In this document: positions 17,856 through 27,819 of the stretch, piece by piece | Layout of the letters: each line of letters starts with the position of its first letter | Position numbering within the stretch: the first letter of the stretch is position 1 | DNA from: an uncultured Granulosicoccus sp. | GTDB taxonomy: Bacteria; Pseudomonadota; Gammaproteobacteria; Granulosicoccales; Granulosicoccaceae | Direction of reading: 5' to 3' | DNA length: 61,837 nt | Assembly: GCA_937924505.1 (NCBI GenBank) | Contig: CALDSR010000044.1 | Coordinates: forward strand, 1 to 61,837 | The notes under the pieces: generated by a model | Seen by the model: only the letters and a program-made list of their open reading frames with translations | What the model was told of the DNA's origin: nothing | The model's database searches: none | Made by a program: the position numbers and the translations under genes

Positions 17856-18617
17856 TTATTCCCTTTGCTGAAGTTTGTCTAATATCGACTCGACCACCGG
17901 CACATCGTCAGGTTGATCAACACCCCGAGCTATCGTTGCGGGCACCAATCCAACGTGAATTTTTCCGCCGTGATACAGAACACGCAACTGTTCAAGCTGT
18001 TCTTCATCCTCGATCAAACAAGACGCCAATGCCGAGTACGCATTCAAAAATTCACATCGATAGGCATAGAGCCCCAAATGTAAAAAAGCATCAGGGAAAG
18101 TATTGCCTGGTATCGTATCCCGACGCCAGGGAATCGGGGCGCGACTGAAATACAAAGCCATACCTCGGTGATCACGCACAACCTTGACCCGATGGGGATT
18201 TCGGTAGTCGTCCTCGGAGGTTATTGCCATACACAAGGTCGCCATATCCGCATCGTGATTTTTCTCAAGATTCGCCGCCAGACTATCAAGGTGGCTTGCT
18301 GGAGTCGTCGGTTCATCACCCTGCAGTCCGACAATAGTGGTATCCGCTGCCCAGCCGCGAGCCTTGGCAACCTCAGCTATCCGATCGGTCCCACTCGGAT
18401 GATCGGCACGCGTCATGTGAACATCAATGGCGGCTTGCTGACAGACCGCCACGATTCGCTCATCGTCAGTGGCTACCACAACACTTGCCGCCCCGGATTC
18501 ACGAGCACGGTCTACCGTATGCAGGATCATCGGTCTGCCACGCAGCTCGAACAGCGGCTTCCCGGGAAACCGGCTGGATGCGTACCGCGCAGGAATAACG
18601 ATGTTGTAGATCGACAC
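17856..18617 (-). CDS. kdsB: 3-deoxy-manno-octulosonate cytidylyltransferase
   Basis: 253 residues. It activates Kdo with CTP to CMP-Kdo for LPS inner core synthesis. The N-terminal IPARYASSRFPGKPL nucleotide-binding loop, the VVVATDDERI strand, the THPSGTDRIAE-type motif (here DHPSGTDRIAE) and VGLQGDEP with a metal-binding Asp are all present. The length is typical (about 250). It sits 11 bases after lpxK. In many gammaproteobacteria a small Trm112-like gene lies between lpxK and kdsB; it is absent here. Confidence 0.95.
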   Translation of the reverse strand: MSIYNIVIPARYASSRFPGKPLFELRGRPMILHTVDRARESGAASVVVATDDERIVAVCQQAAIDVHMTRADHPSGTDRIAEVAKARGWAADTTIVGLQGDEPTTPASHLDSLAANLEKNHDADMATLCMAITSEDDYRNPHRVKVVRDHRGMALYFSRAPIPWRRDTIPGNTFPDAFLHLGLYAYRCEFLNAYSALASCLIEDEEQLEQLRVLYHGGKIHVGLVPATIARGVDQPDDVPVVESILDKLQQRE

Positions 18618-18628
18618 AGTATCGTTTC

Positions 18629-19636
18629 TCAGGGTGAGTGATTAAGGGTTACATCATTCAGGAATCCGTTAATGGCCCGAGTCAGCACAGGATTCGCCAC
18701 GAGCTGAACGTCAACAGCATAAAGCTTCGACGGAACCGCGGATAGTTGCTTGATTTTTACCGCATCCTTGCGAGTCACCAATACCGGCAGCTCATCATCG
18801 AATGTTAGATCATCCTCGCAATACGCATGATGATCGTTCAATGGGTGCGCTATAACCACAATACCGACGCTGCGCAAACAGTTGAAAAAACGTTCTGGAT
18901 TGCCAATCCCAGCCATCGCATGAACGGTTTTGCCAGCAAAATCGACTAGATCCATGGCGGCGCCATCATCAAGGGGAACAACTGTCGAAGGGTATAGCTG
19001 AAAGGCCGCCTTGTCGATTGGCATGTCAACCCCTGCTGGAAATTGTTCAATGACCAAATCCACTGTTTTCAATCGAGATACATTTTCACGCAACGGCCCT
19101 GCCGGTAGCAAATATCCATTGCCAAAGCGGCGTTCAGAATCTATCACCACTAATTCAATCTGTCGGTCCATCGCCAGATGCTGCAAACCATCATCGGAGA
19201 AAACAATTTCAACACTCGTGTTTTCCGCAAGATGTCGTACCGCGTCAGCCCGACTGATACAGACGCTAACCGGTACACCTGTCTGTTCAAACAGCATCAT
19301 CGGTTCATCCCCGACGGTAGTGGCAGTGTCGTCCGTCTGTACCAGATGCGGTGTAAGGCGCTTTTGTCCACCATAACCTCGACTGACAATACCGGGCTTG
19401 TAACCACGCTTCAAGCTCTCCTTCACCATATGGGCCACCAGCGGTGACTTGCCAGTACCGCCAACCGTGATATTGCCGATAACGATCACAGGCAACACGT
19501 CATTGCTGACAATCGATTTAAGTCCACGCACATACAGCTCGCGACGTACGGTGATCAACAATCGATAAACTAGAGACAAAGGCCAGAGTGCAATGGCCAC
19601 CGGCCCTTTTTTTTGCCATGCTTGTTCGATTCGCAT
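18629..19636 (-). CDS. lpxK: Tetraacyldisaccharide 4'-kinase
   Basis: 335 residues. It phosphorylates the lipid A disaccharide at the 4' position at the inner membrane. An N-terminal membrane helix is followed by the Walker A variant GNITVGGTGKSPLV (about residues 53-66), then VSRGYG, DEP and DDGLQH motifs typical of LpxK. The length matches the family. It lies 15 bases downstream of msbA, so synthesis and export of lipid A are transcribed together. Confidence 0.95.
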   Translation of the reverse strand: MRIEQAWQKKGPVAIALWPLSLVYRLLITVRRELYVRGLKSIVSNDVLPVIVIGNITVGGTGKSPLVAHMVKESLKRGYKPGIVSRGYGGQKRLTPHLVQTDDTATTVGDEPMMLFEQTGVPVSVCISRADAVRHLAENTSVEIVFSDDGLQHLAMDRQIELVVIDSERRFGNGYLLPAGPLRENVSRLKTVDLVIEQFPAGVDMPIDKAAFQLYPSTVVPLDDGAAMDLVDFAGKTVHAMAGIGNPERFFNCLRSVGIVVIAHPLNDHHAYCEDDLTFDDELPVLVTRKDAVKIKQLSAVPSKLYAVDVQLVANPVLTRAINGFLNDVTLNHSP

Positions 19637-19651
19637 GCGGGCCTTGCCGAA

Positions 19652-21442
19652 TCAGCGGAACTGCAGCTGATGAAGTTTGTAGTAATGGGTCTTGTTCGCG
19701 AGGAGCTCGTCGTGGGTGCCAATCTCGACGATTTGCCCATGATCCATGACGACAATTCTGTTCGCTTTTTCGATCGTTGACAGACGGTGGGCAATCACCA
19801 GAGTGGTACGCCCTTGCATCAAGGTATCAAGGCCTTGCTGAACCTTGCGCTCGGATTCCGTATCGAGAGCCGAGGTTGCTTCATCCAGAATCAGGATGGG
19901 GGCATTTTTCAGTAAGGCTCTTGCGATCGCCACTCGTTGACGTTGTCCGCCCGATAACATCACACCGTTCTCACCCACCATCGTGCCATAGCCGTCCGTG
20001 AGTCGTGAGATGAAGTCATGCGCGTGCGCCGCCTTGCAGGCCTCAGTCAATGTTTGCTCATCGATGGTCTTTGAGCTGCCATAAGCAATGTTGCTGGCGA
20101 TCGTGTCATTGAACAACATCACATCCTGACTGACCGTCGCAATCTGGCTTCGCAAGGATTTTAAAGTGTACTCATCAACGGATAAGCCGTTGACCATGAC
20201 AGCGCCTCCATCAAGTTCATACAGACGCGGTAAAAGATTGACCAATGAAGTTTTACCACTGCCCGACTCACCGACAAAAGCAATGGTTTCGCCGGCTTGA
20301 ATTTCCAGATCGATATTATTCAATACGGCGGGTTTATCCTCCTGATATTTGAGCGATACATCCCGATAGGAAATCGACTTGATAGGTGCTTCAAGAGTTT
20401 GCGTGCCGTTGTCACGCTCTGACTCAAGATCCAGAATCGCAAATAGACTTTCACCCGCCGCGATACCTTTCTGGATCTGACTGTTTAGGGTTGTCATGCG
20501 TTTCAGCGGTGCAAACAACAGCAGCATCGCAGTAATGAATGACATAAAGCTACCGACCGATATACGTTCGGCTACATCACCACTAGAGGCGATATATACA
20601 ATAACCGCCAAGGCCAGCGCCACAAGCAATTGAATAATGGGTTCGTTTAACGCCTTGACCATCGTCTCTTTCATGTTGAATGATCGATTACGCTCATTCA
20701 CCAACTCAAATGCTGCCACTTCCTCATCCTGCCCGCCAAAAATCTTGATGACACGACTGCCTTCGACCGCCTCCTGTATGGCATGACTCACATCACCCAT
20801 CGAGCCCTGGATATTTCGGCTGATTTTTCTGAACTGTCGACTGACGCGGCTGACAATAATGGCAATGATGGGGCCGATGACCAAAAACGACAGCGACAAC
20901 TGCCAGCTCTGATAAAACATCAATCCAAACAGCCCAATGGCTGTCAAGGAGTCTCTTACCATCACTGTCAAAGAGCTACTGGCTGCGTTCGCAACCATTT
21001 GACTGTTGAACGTGATGCGCGAAATCAACTCCCCCGATGAGGCGCGATCATAAAACGCTGTTGGTAATGACAGATATTTTTCAAAGATCGCACCACGAAG
21101 TTGTTTGATGACCCGCCAACCAATCCAGGAGATATAGTAAGTGGATGCAAAGCCCGCGACACCGCGGAACAGAAAGATACCGATGATCATCAGCGGTACA
21201 AACACGATGGAACTTTTATCCTGATTGACAAAACTGCCATCGAGCATTGGTTGCATCAACGCTGCGAAAGCCGTATCAGTCACGGCGTATCCAACCATGC
21301 CAACAATGGCAATGATGAATTGGCGGCGATAAGGAATGACATATCGCAGCAAGCGCTTGTATGTTTCCTTACCCGACACCGCTTGATTATTGTCAGTCAG
21401 CGACGCTTGGCGGCTGCGTTCGGTACCTTTAGCTTGTTGCAC
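19652..21442 (-). CDS. msbA: Lipid A export ATP-binding/permease protein
   Basis: About 596 residues from the GTG at 21442. Six transmembrane helices (roughly residues 25-330) are followed by one nucleotide-binding domain with Walker A GESGSGKTS, signature LSGGQRQR and Walker B ILILDEATSALD. MsbA is a homodimer that flips lipid A-core across the inner membrane. The frame is open further upstream into exbD, but those residues are Cys/Arg-rich shadow sequence; the GTG just after the exbD stop gives the normal MsbA length. Located between exbD and lpxK. Confidence 0.93.
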   Translation of the reverse strand: MQQAKGTERSRQASLTDNNQAVSGKETYKRLLRYVIPYRRQFIIAIVGMVGYAVTDTAFAALMQPMLDGSFVNQDKSSIVFVPLMIIGIFLFRGVAGFASTYYISWIGWRVIKQLRGAIFEKYLSLPTAFYDRASSGELISRITFNSQMVANAASSSLTVMVRDSLTAIGLFGLMFYQSWQLSLSFLVIGPIIAIIVSRVSRQFRKISRNIQGSMGDVSHAIQEAVEGSRVIKIFGGQDEEVAAFELVNERNRSFNMKETMVKALNEPIIQLLVALALAVIVYIASSGDVAERISVGSFMSFITAMLLLFAPLKRMTTLNSQIQKGIAAGESLFAILDLESERDNGTQTLEAPIKSISYRDVSLKYQEDKPAVLNNIDLEIQAGETIAFVGESGSGKTSLVNLLPRLYELDGGAVMVNGLSVDEYTLKSLRSQIATVSQDVMLFNDTIASNIAYGSSKTIDEQTLTEACKAAHAHDFISRLTDGYGTMVGENGVMLSGGQRQRVAIARALLKNAPILILDEATSALDTESERKVQQGLDTLMQGRTTLVIAHRLSTIEKANRIVVMDHGQIVEIGTHDELLANKTHYYKLHQLQFR

Positions 21443-21479
21443 GTTTATGTCGCTTAGACCGTCAGTACCGCGAATACAC

Positions 21480-21896
21480 TTAGTTGCCGCTACGCGAAGT
21501 CGCGATGGACATACGCAACATACCGAGCTGTCCGGCAGCATCCATCGCCGTAACCACAGCTTGATGAGGAGCCTGCGCATCCGCACGAATCGTCAGTGGG
21601 ATATCTCTGACGCCACCAGACACTTTGAACAAGGCATTTTGCAATGCCGTGACGTCAGACTTCACCAATTCCTGGTCGTTTATGTAATAGCGCCCAGCCG
21701 CATTGATGATGATCTCGATGGATTCCTGAGATGACTCGACCGGGTTCTCATTAGCGCGTGGCAGCTGCAGGGAAATTTCAGATTCCTTCTGAAACGTGGT
21801 CGACACCATAAAGAAGATCAGCAGCAGGAACACCACATCGATCAGTGGCGTCAGGTTGAGTTCCAGATCTTCGCGCGGTTGCCGCTTGAACTTCAC
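21480..21896 (-). CDS. exbD: Biopolymer transport protein ExbD/TolR family
   Basis: 138 residues. A short cytoplasmic N-terminus is followed by one transmembrane helix with the essential proton-carrying Asp20 in [15 protein letters not shown], then a periplasmic domain. It works with ExbB to convert the proton gradient into motion for an outer-membrane partner. No tonB is next to it; in gammaproteobacteria this pair is commonly found directly upstream of msbA. It overlaps exbB by four bases. Confidence 0.92.
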   Translation of the reverse strand: MKFKRQPREDLELNLTPLIDVVFLLLIFFMVSTTFQKESEISLQLPRANENPVESSQESIEIIINAAGRYYINDQELVKSDVTALQNALFKVSGGVRDIPLTIRADAQAPHQAVVTAMDAAGQLGMLRMSIATSRSGN

Positions 21897-22519
21897 GCAG
21901 CCACCCGTGATTGCGACTGACGCTTCTGCAGCACATCGATAAGTTTCAGGGACTCCTTCTCCATCCCGACAACCAGACCATCCACTTTTGCGCGAAAGTA
22001 GCGATAGAACATCAAGGAAGGAATGGCGACCATCAGGCCACCAGCGGTTGTGATCAAGGCTTGCGATATGCCACCGGCGAGCTGCGCCGGATTGCCGACG
22101 CCAACGGTCGTTATATTGGTAAACACACTGATCATTCCGACGACGGTACCTAGAAGCCCAAGCAGCGGCGTAACGGCCGCAATAGTACCTAGCGCATTGA
22201 GGTAACGTTCAAGCTCATGCGCCACGTGACCTCCTACCTCTTCGATCGAGGCCTTCATCAAGTCACGATCCTGGGTTCGATTCAAGAGTCCCGCGGCCAG
22301 TAAACGGCCAAATGGCGAGCCTTGTTGGATCTCCCTTACCTTCTCTTCGGTGAGTTGGCGGGTACTAGCCATACGCCATACGTCCGCGACAAGGTTTGCC
22401 GGAAGAACCTTTTCTTCCTTCAGTACAATAAAGCGCTCGGCAACAATTGCCAGCGCAATTATTGAACAAACGATGATCGGCAGCATTAGCCATCCGCCGG
22501 CAGTTACAATTTCCCACAC
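21893..22519 (-). CDS. exbB: MotA/TolQ/ExbB proton channel family protein
   Basis: 208 residues with three hydrophobic helices: one near the N-terminus and two after residue 105, around [18 protein letters not shown] and [19 protein letters not shown]. The [10 protein letters not shown] and TTAGG segments are diagnostic of the ExbB/TolQ family. It forms the pentameric inner-membrane channel with ExbD. First gene of the exbB-exbD-msbA-lpxK-kdsB-nudF series; the 79 bases upstream, after comEC, should hold the promoter unless transcription reads through. Confidence 0.92.
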   Translation of the reverse strand: MWEIVTAGGWLMLPIIVCSIIALAIVAERFIVLKEEKVLPANLVADVWRMASTRQLTEEKVREIQQGSPFGRLLAAGLLNRTQDRDLMKASIEEVGGHVAHELERYLNALGTIAAVTPLLGLLGTVVGMISVFTNITTVGVGNPAQLAGGISQALITTAGGLMVAIPSLMFYRYFRAKVDGLVVGMEKESLKLIDVLQKRQSQSRVAA

Positions 22520-22598
22520 AATATTGCCCTTAAAGTGTCAAGTCTCGCCATCCGGCGCCAAGCCCCGCAGCCACCCGAGTGATTACGAAGTGCCTTTA

Positions 22599-24992
22599 TT
22601 ACTTGTGATGCCAGAAGCGACGGTGCGCATTCCACCAGGTTTGAGGTGGTTCGCGCAGGCCTGCTTCGTCCAACCGGAAGACTGTTACTCCATCCCTTCC
22701 CGTCATATACGCCTTTGCACCCACTAATTTATAGCGCAATTGTACTTCAGCGTGAGGAAATCCATAACGGTTGCGATTTCCAGCCGGAAATACCACATGG
22801 ACAGGTTTGAATGTCTCGACAAAGGCCGGGCTCGAAGAACTCCGGCTACCGTGGTGAGGTGCGAGCAGGACAGTCACCGGTAATCCGTCGCCATTCGCAG
22901 CCAAACGGCGCAGCAGACGCTGCTCCGCCAATGCCTCGATATCACCGGTGAGCAACAGGCGACTCCGCCCGAAAAAGACCAACAACACGCAGGACTGATC
23001 ATTTTCGTCACTGTGATCGTCTGCATCCGGGTGCAGAAACGAAAACCACACGCCATCCTGAATCCAGGTCTCACCCGCTCGACAAGTCCGGCTGCTCGGA
23101 TTTGCTGCAACATCGAGTGCCGGACTGTGCAGCAAGGTTATGTCCGGAAAATGGGCCAGCACGGCCTCTACCCCTGCTGCATGATCGTTATCCCCGTGCG
23201 AAACAACCAACGTATCTATGCGATGACGCCCCAGACCGCGTAAGTACGGTAGTACGACCCGCTCGACGAGCGGCGCAGAAGGCAGACCACCGCCGGTATC
23301 AAACAAGGTGACACTGTGCCGGCTCAGGATCAGTGCAGCCAGGCCCTGACCGACATCCAATACATGTAATTCGACACCCTGTGTCCGCGGCCCATTGATC
23401 GAAAAGGCCAATGCGGGAGCAATCAACAACAAGCCGGGAATTCGAATACACAACCCTGAAGGTGCAAGCAGAAGCATCAATCCAAGCATGGCCAATACGA
23501 CATGCTCGACGTCAGGCAATGCGAGCACTGGTGCAGACAGGGACATCGCCTGGCACCATTGAAGAAAGCTCAACAATTGCGCAATACACCACTGACACAA
23601 GGACAATACCAGGTAGGCGAGCGAAGGAAGACACAGTGAAAACACCACACTCAACATGGCAAGGGGCACAATCACCAGACTAACGACGGGTATGGCAAGC
23701 AGATTGGCCAGCGGTGAGACAAGGACCGCTGACTGAAAGAACCACATTGTGATGGGTAACAGCAATAGACCCAACAAAATATGAGTTCGCACCAGTCCCG
23801 TTAGACGGTCGACTATCGTCGGAGGAAAAGCGCGAATATGTCCTCGATGCAGATACACGATCAAGGCAACGGTTCCGAATGACAACCAAAATCCGGCCCC
23901 CAGGGGACTCAGTGGCTCAAGCGCCAGTACCAAGAGCATCGCAATCAGTAACGCGGCATCCGTTGCCAAAGGTCTCTGCACGAGGCGAGCTATGGCCCAG
24001 ACCGTCACCATGATCAGCGCCCGTTGTGTCGGCAACGCAAAGCCCGCGAGCGCTGCATAGGTCGTCGCAAAAAGCAGACTTGTCAATATCGCAAACCGGT
24101 ATCCACCAATCGCAATCGACGGGACCCACGCTCCACGCTTGACCAGCCAATTCTTGATCGTCAAGCTACTGAGAAAACGTCCAAACCAAAATCCGAATAC
24201 GGCAAACAGTGAGACATGCAAACCCGATATCGCTACAAGATGAGCCGTACCGGTCTGGCGCAAGGTGTCCATCGTCTCTTTATCGATGGACGTTTTTATA
24301 CCCACCGTCAGAGCCTGTATCAGCGACAGATGTCGATGATCATCAGTCATTGCCACCAGGCGTTCCGCCAGGCGCATACGAATCAGATGCAAATTCCAAC
24401 TCTTGTGGTCTGAGAGTTTTGTCTGCGTCGCTTTCGCTTTGACATAGCCACTGGCGTGGACGCCTCTTTGTAAGGCCCAAGCGATGCGATCAAAGGAATG
24501 CGGATTACGGTATGAGGTCACGGGTTTAAGCCGCACAACCAGACGCCACACATCCAGCGGAGCAAGATCGGCGCGCGCCGGACCGTACCAGTTGAGCTGC
24601 AGTTGCTTGGCGGGAAATGTGCCCGTACAGCTGTCACAGTCAATGACCACTGCTCGAAATTCGGTGTAGCGGTGGCGAACTTGTGGGACGCCCTGTATCC
24701 TCACGGTCAGGGTTAGATCCACACCGAAGTATGACTCATCAGGTGAATGTAACCAGTAAGCCCTTACTGATCCGACCGCCACAACGGTGCCAACGAAGGC
24801 CGCGAACAGCACTTGGGCAAACCAAGGTAACGCCGCGTGACAGCCCTCGTTTTTCCACACATTCTTGAGTACGAGAACGACGCTTAGCGTTACGAAAATC
24901 AAAATGCTGATCAGCCATGGCCGATCCGCAGAAATCGACGTACTCAAGGGCAACAACAAACCGGCGAAAAATCCGACGATTACCGGTTTCAC
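22599..24992 (-). CDS. comEC: DNA internalisation competence protein ComEC/Rec2
   Basis: 797 residues, the usual length. An N-terminal DUF4131 region with membrane helices is followed by the multi-helix competence domain, marked by HLVAISGLHVSL near residue 250, and a C-terminal metallo-beta-lactamase-like domain with VSHGDNDHAAG and LAPHHGSRSSS. It forms the inner-membrane channel for single-stranded DNA uptake in natural transformation. No pilus genes are in the window, so competence itself cannot be inferred. Confidence 0.93.
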   Translation of the reverse strand: MKPVIVGFFAGLLLPLSTSISADRPWLISILIFVTLSVVLVLKNVWKNEGCHAALPWFAQVLFAAFVGTVVAVGSVRAYWLHSPDESYFGVDLTLTVRIQGVPQVRHRYTEFRAVVIDCDSCTGTFPAKQLQLNWYGPARADLAPLDVWRLVVRLKPVTSYRNPHSFDRIAWALQRGVHASGYVKAKATQTKLSDHKSWNLHLIRMRLAERLVAMTDDHRHLSLIQALTVGIKTSIDKETMDTLRQTGTAHLVAISGLHVSLFAVFGFWFGRFLSSLTIKNWLVKRGAWVPSIAIGGYRFAILTSLLFATTYAALAGFALPTQRALIMVTVWAIARLVQRPLATDAALLIAMLLVLALEPLSPLGAGFWLSFGTVALIVYLHRGHIRAFPPTIVDRLTGLVRTHILLGLLLLPITMWFFQSAVLVSPLANLLAIPVVSLVIVPLAMLSVVFSLCLPSLAYLVLSLCQWCIAQLLSFLQWCQAMSLSAPVLALPDVEHVVLAMLGLMLLLAPSGLCIRIPGLLLIAPALAFSINGPRTQGVELHVLDVGQGLAALILSRHSVTLFDTGGGLPSAPLVERVVLPYLRGLGRHRIDTLVVSHGDNDHAAGVEAVLAHFPDITLLHSPALDVAANPSSRTCRAGETWIQDGVWFSFLHPDADDHSDENDQSCVLLVFFGRSRLLLTGDIEALAEQRLLRRLAANGDGLPVTVLLAPHHGSRSSSSPAFVETFKPVHVVFPAGNRNRYGFPHAEVQLRYKLVGAKAYMTGRDGVTVFRLDEAGLREPPQTWWNAHRRFWHHK

Positions 24993-25123
24993 CCGTTTTT
25001 CTTCGTTGAAACAGTGGATATGCCGGCGTCGGCCAGTTCCCGAAACCCGACAGCCGCATTAAATATTTTCAGCAAACCGACGTTAACCGTAATTATTCCG
25101 AGCAAACCGTATTCTTCAGCCGC

Positions 25124-25702
25124 ATGAGCCAAAAATGGCTGAAAAGCCGATTGCCAGCTGCCAACGAAATGCAACAGCGAGTGATTGACGGCCTCGGCTT
25201 GCATGACTACTCGGCCGGCTCGGCTTCGCGGGTAAAAACCTGGCTTAAAAATACGTTTGCGCAACCGATGGTCTGGCATCTGAACAGACGCTCTGTCGCC
25301 GGAGGCGTCGCTGTCGGTCTGTTTGTCAGCTGGCTGCCTCTGCCACTGCAGATGGTATTTGCTGCGACAATCGCAGCCGTGATGCGCGTCCATGTGCCCG
25401 TATCCGTCGTGATGGTCTGGTTTTCCAACCCACTGACCTTCGCGCCCCTACTCTACGCAGCATGGCATTGCGGCTCAATGATTCTCGGTACGGGTGATCT
25501 CAAAGTACCCGATACGCTTACAGTCACAAGCTTCATGAATACGGCCGCGGACAGCTGGCCGGTCCTGCTCAGCGGCGCGCTTTTTTGTGCGGCCGTGTCA
25601 GGTGTTGTCGGGTTTGGATTGACGCTGCTGATTTGGCGTATCCACGCCGTACGTCGGTGGCGTCAACGTCGGCTGCGTCGAGCAAATACCCACTGGCTCT
25701 AA
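25124..25702 (+). CDS. DUF2062 membrane protein
   Basis: 192 residues. After a basic amphipathic N-terminus, the conserved DUF2062 pattern is visible: [22 protein letters not shown], then [19 protein letters not shown], with about three membrane helices, and an Arg-rich C-terminal tail. The function of this widespread family is unknown. The gene is divergent from comEC and overlaps the end of lolD by four bases on the other strand. Confidence 0.85.
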   Translation: MSQKWLKSRLPAANEMQQRVIDGLGLHDYSAGSASRVKTWLKNTFAQPMVWHLNRRSVAGGVAVGLFVSWLPLPLQMVFAATIAAVMRVHVPVSVVMVWFSNPLTFAPLLYAAWHCGSMILGTGDLKVPDTLTVTSFMNTAADSWPVLLSGALFCAAVSGVVGFGLTLLIWRIHAVRRWRQRRLRRANTHWL

Positions 25703-26394
25703 TTCTCGAGCCGCAATTCCCCATGGGTAAGGCGTAACACCCGGTCCATTTTTGCCGCGAGACGCGTATCGTGCGTCACAACCAGAAAGCTGGTGCCGAT
25801 TTCGCGATTAAGTTCAAGCAGTAATTCATAGACTCGTTCTGCCGTATCTTCATCCAGGTTACCCGTCGGCTCATCGGCCAGCACGACATCCGGGTCATTT
25901 ACCAGTGCACGAGCGATAGCCGCTCGTTGGCGTTCACCGCCAGACAATTCTGCCGGTTTGTGTTTCAGGCGTTCACCCAATCCCACACGATCCAGCAATT
26001 CACTCGCCCGTGCGATTGCGGTCTTCGGAGATTCACCACGAATCAACAATGGCATGCTGACGTTTTCAACCGCAGAAAACTCCGGTAAAAGATGATGAAA
26101 CTGATAAACAAAACCCATGTGCCGGTTTCTTAGCTTGCCGCGAGCTGCCTGATTCAACTTGGCAAAGTCTTGCCCACCCAGCTTCACTTCGCCGCTCGTC
26201 GGTGTATCAAGTCCCCCCAACAGATGCAGCAAGGTACTCTTGCCGCTACCGGAACTACCGATTATCGCGACGCGTTCCCCGGCTGATATTTCGAGGGTCA
26301 AATTGGTTAACACATCAACTGCAAGCTCGCCCTGCTCATAGCGCCGACTGAGTCCGCGCGCTTCAAGCACAAAACCGCTATCCGGATTATTCAT
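25699..26394 (-). CDS. lolD: Lipoprotein-releasing system ATP-binding protein
   Basis: 231 residues from the ATG at 26394, which overlaps the lolC/E stop by eight bases. Walker [19 protein letters not shown], signature [15 protein letters not shown] and Walker [13 protein letters not shown] are intact and of the LolD/MacB class. It powers extraction of outer-membrane lipoproteins from the inner membrane to LolA. The frame is open upstream into lolC/E, but the added sequence is a shadow of that gene. Confidence 0.94.
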   Translation of the reverse strand: MNNPDSGFVLEARGLSRRYEQGELAVDVLTNLTLEISAGERVAIIGSSGSGKSTLLHLLGGLDTPTSGEVKLGGQDFAKLNQAARGKLRNRHMGFVYQFHHLLPEFSAVENVSMPLLIRGESPKTAIARASELLDRVGLGERLKHKPAELSGGERQRAAIARALVNDPDVVLADEPTGNLDEDTAERVYELLLELNREIGTSFLVVTHDTRLAAKMDRVLRLTHGELRLEN

Positions 26395-27637
26395 AAGCCA
26401 AGGCCGCTGCAGGGTCCGTTCGCGAAGCACGCCAGGCTGGATACAGCGTGGCGAGGACGGACAAGGTAAACGACATGATGCCGACTTTGACGACATCCGG
26501 CATACGCAAATCCGATGGCATCTTGTCGATGTAGTAAACCTCAGGGTTCAGCACCGGACCGGTAAAGCGTTCGATAAACGGAACCACAATGTCGATGTTG
26601 GTTGCGAGCAACACACCACCGATCAAACCAAACACCGTTCCAAGTACACCGATCAAGGTGCCCTGCACGACAAAGACTGAGAGAATACTTTTGGGAGAAG
26701 CGCCCTGCGTACGAAGAATGGCAATATCGCTTTGTTTGTCCTGCACCAGCATGACTAATGTCGAGATGATATTGAACGCAGCCACGGCGACGATCATCGA
26801 CAAGATGATGAACATCATGGTCTTTTCCATCTTGACGGCCAAAAAGTAATTCGCATTTTGCCGCGTCCAGTCACTGACGAAGTAATCAAATCCGACCTCG
26901 TCACGCAGTTCTCGTGCGACGATCGGTGCTCGCGCTGTGTCATCTAGCTTGAGCCGTACCCCTGAGAAGCCATCGCCAAGCTTGAACAGCTTGGCGCTGT
27001 CGGTCGCGTGCATGACGGCGAGATTCCGATCAAACTGATACATGCCAAAGCGAAATACGCCGGTCACCGTAAATCGTTTGACTCGCGGCACAAAGCCCAC
27101 AGGTGTCACACTCGCCTCGGGGGTGATGACCATGACCTTGTCGCCAATAATCGCGCCAAGAAACGCTGCAAGATCAGCCCCCAGCACCAGGCCGAACTCC
27201 CCGCTTACGAGTGCTTCTTCCAGCGGCGGACCCCTTTCGATCTTCTCATTGATCTCCGACACCTTGCCTTCCTCTTCGGGAAGTATGCCGCGTATCAAGG
27301 AGCCGGTAGAGCGGCCGGCATGGACCAGCATGACCTGCCCCTCAACGTAAGGCGCCGAACCGGCAACTTCCGGATGATCGTCAACCAGCGCCGCGACGCT
27401 CTGCCAGTCCTGCACCGGCTCGCCAAGCCCCGTTACCGTGGCATGTGAGGACGCGCCAACTATCCGTTCCGTCATCTCTTTCTCGAAGCCGTTCATCACC
27501 GAGGTGACGGTTATCAGTGCCGTCACTCCCAGCATGATGCCGAGAATCGAGACCAAAGAGATAAAGGAGATAAAGTGATTTCGCCGTTTCGCCCGGGTGT
27601 ACCGCAGCCCGACAAACAGCTCGTATGGTTGAAACAT
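26387..27637 (-). CDS. lolC: Lipoprotein-releasing system transmembrane protein, LolC/LolE family
   Basis: 416 residues from the ATG at 27637; the start [20 protein letters not shown] is the hallmark N-terminus of LolC/LolE. One membrane helix follows, then a large periplasmic domain (about 45-265), then three C-terminal helices (FtsX-like). Only one LolC/E-type gene precedes lolD, so the system may work as a homodimer (LolF-type), as in species with a single copy; a second copy outside the window cannot be excluded. Confidence 0.92.
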   Translation of the reverse strand: MFQPYELFVGLRYTRAKRRNHFISFISLVSILGIMLGVTALITVTSVMNGFEKEMTERIVGASSHATVTGLGEPVQDWQSVAALVDDHPEVAGSAPYVEGQVMLVHAGRSTGSLIRGILPEEEGKVSEINEKIERGPPLEEALVSGEFGLVLGADLAAFLGAIIGDKVMVITPEASVTPVGFVPRVKRFTVTGVFRFGMYQFDRNLAVMHATDSAKLFKLGDGFSGVRLKLDDTARAPIVARELRDEVGFDYFVSDWTRQNANYFLAVKMEKTMMFIILSMIVAVAAFNIISTLVMLVQDKQSDIAILRTQGASPKSILSVFVVQGTLIGVLGTVFGLIGGVLLATNIDIVVPFIERFTGPVLNPEVYYIDKMPSDLRMPDVVKVGIMSFTLSVLATLYPAWRASRTDPAAALAYE

Positions 27638-27819
27638 ATACCTGTAGACCGCCAGCAAGGACAAGGTTCGCAATTAATCTGCCGTCTACCACACAAAGGC
27701 GTAAGTACGCCGCTGCTGGAAGATGCCGCGCACCGCCACGAAGAGTATAGGAAATATGGGACACTACATCAGATAATGTCCCTGCCGAACTTTGTTTTGA
27801 ACCCAGCCTTAGCTTTTCG

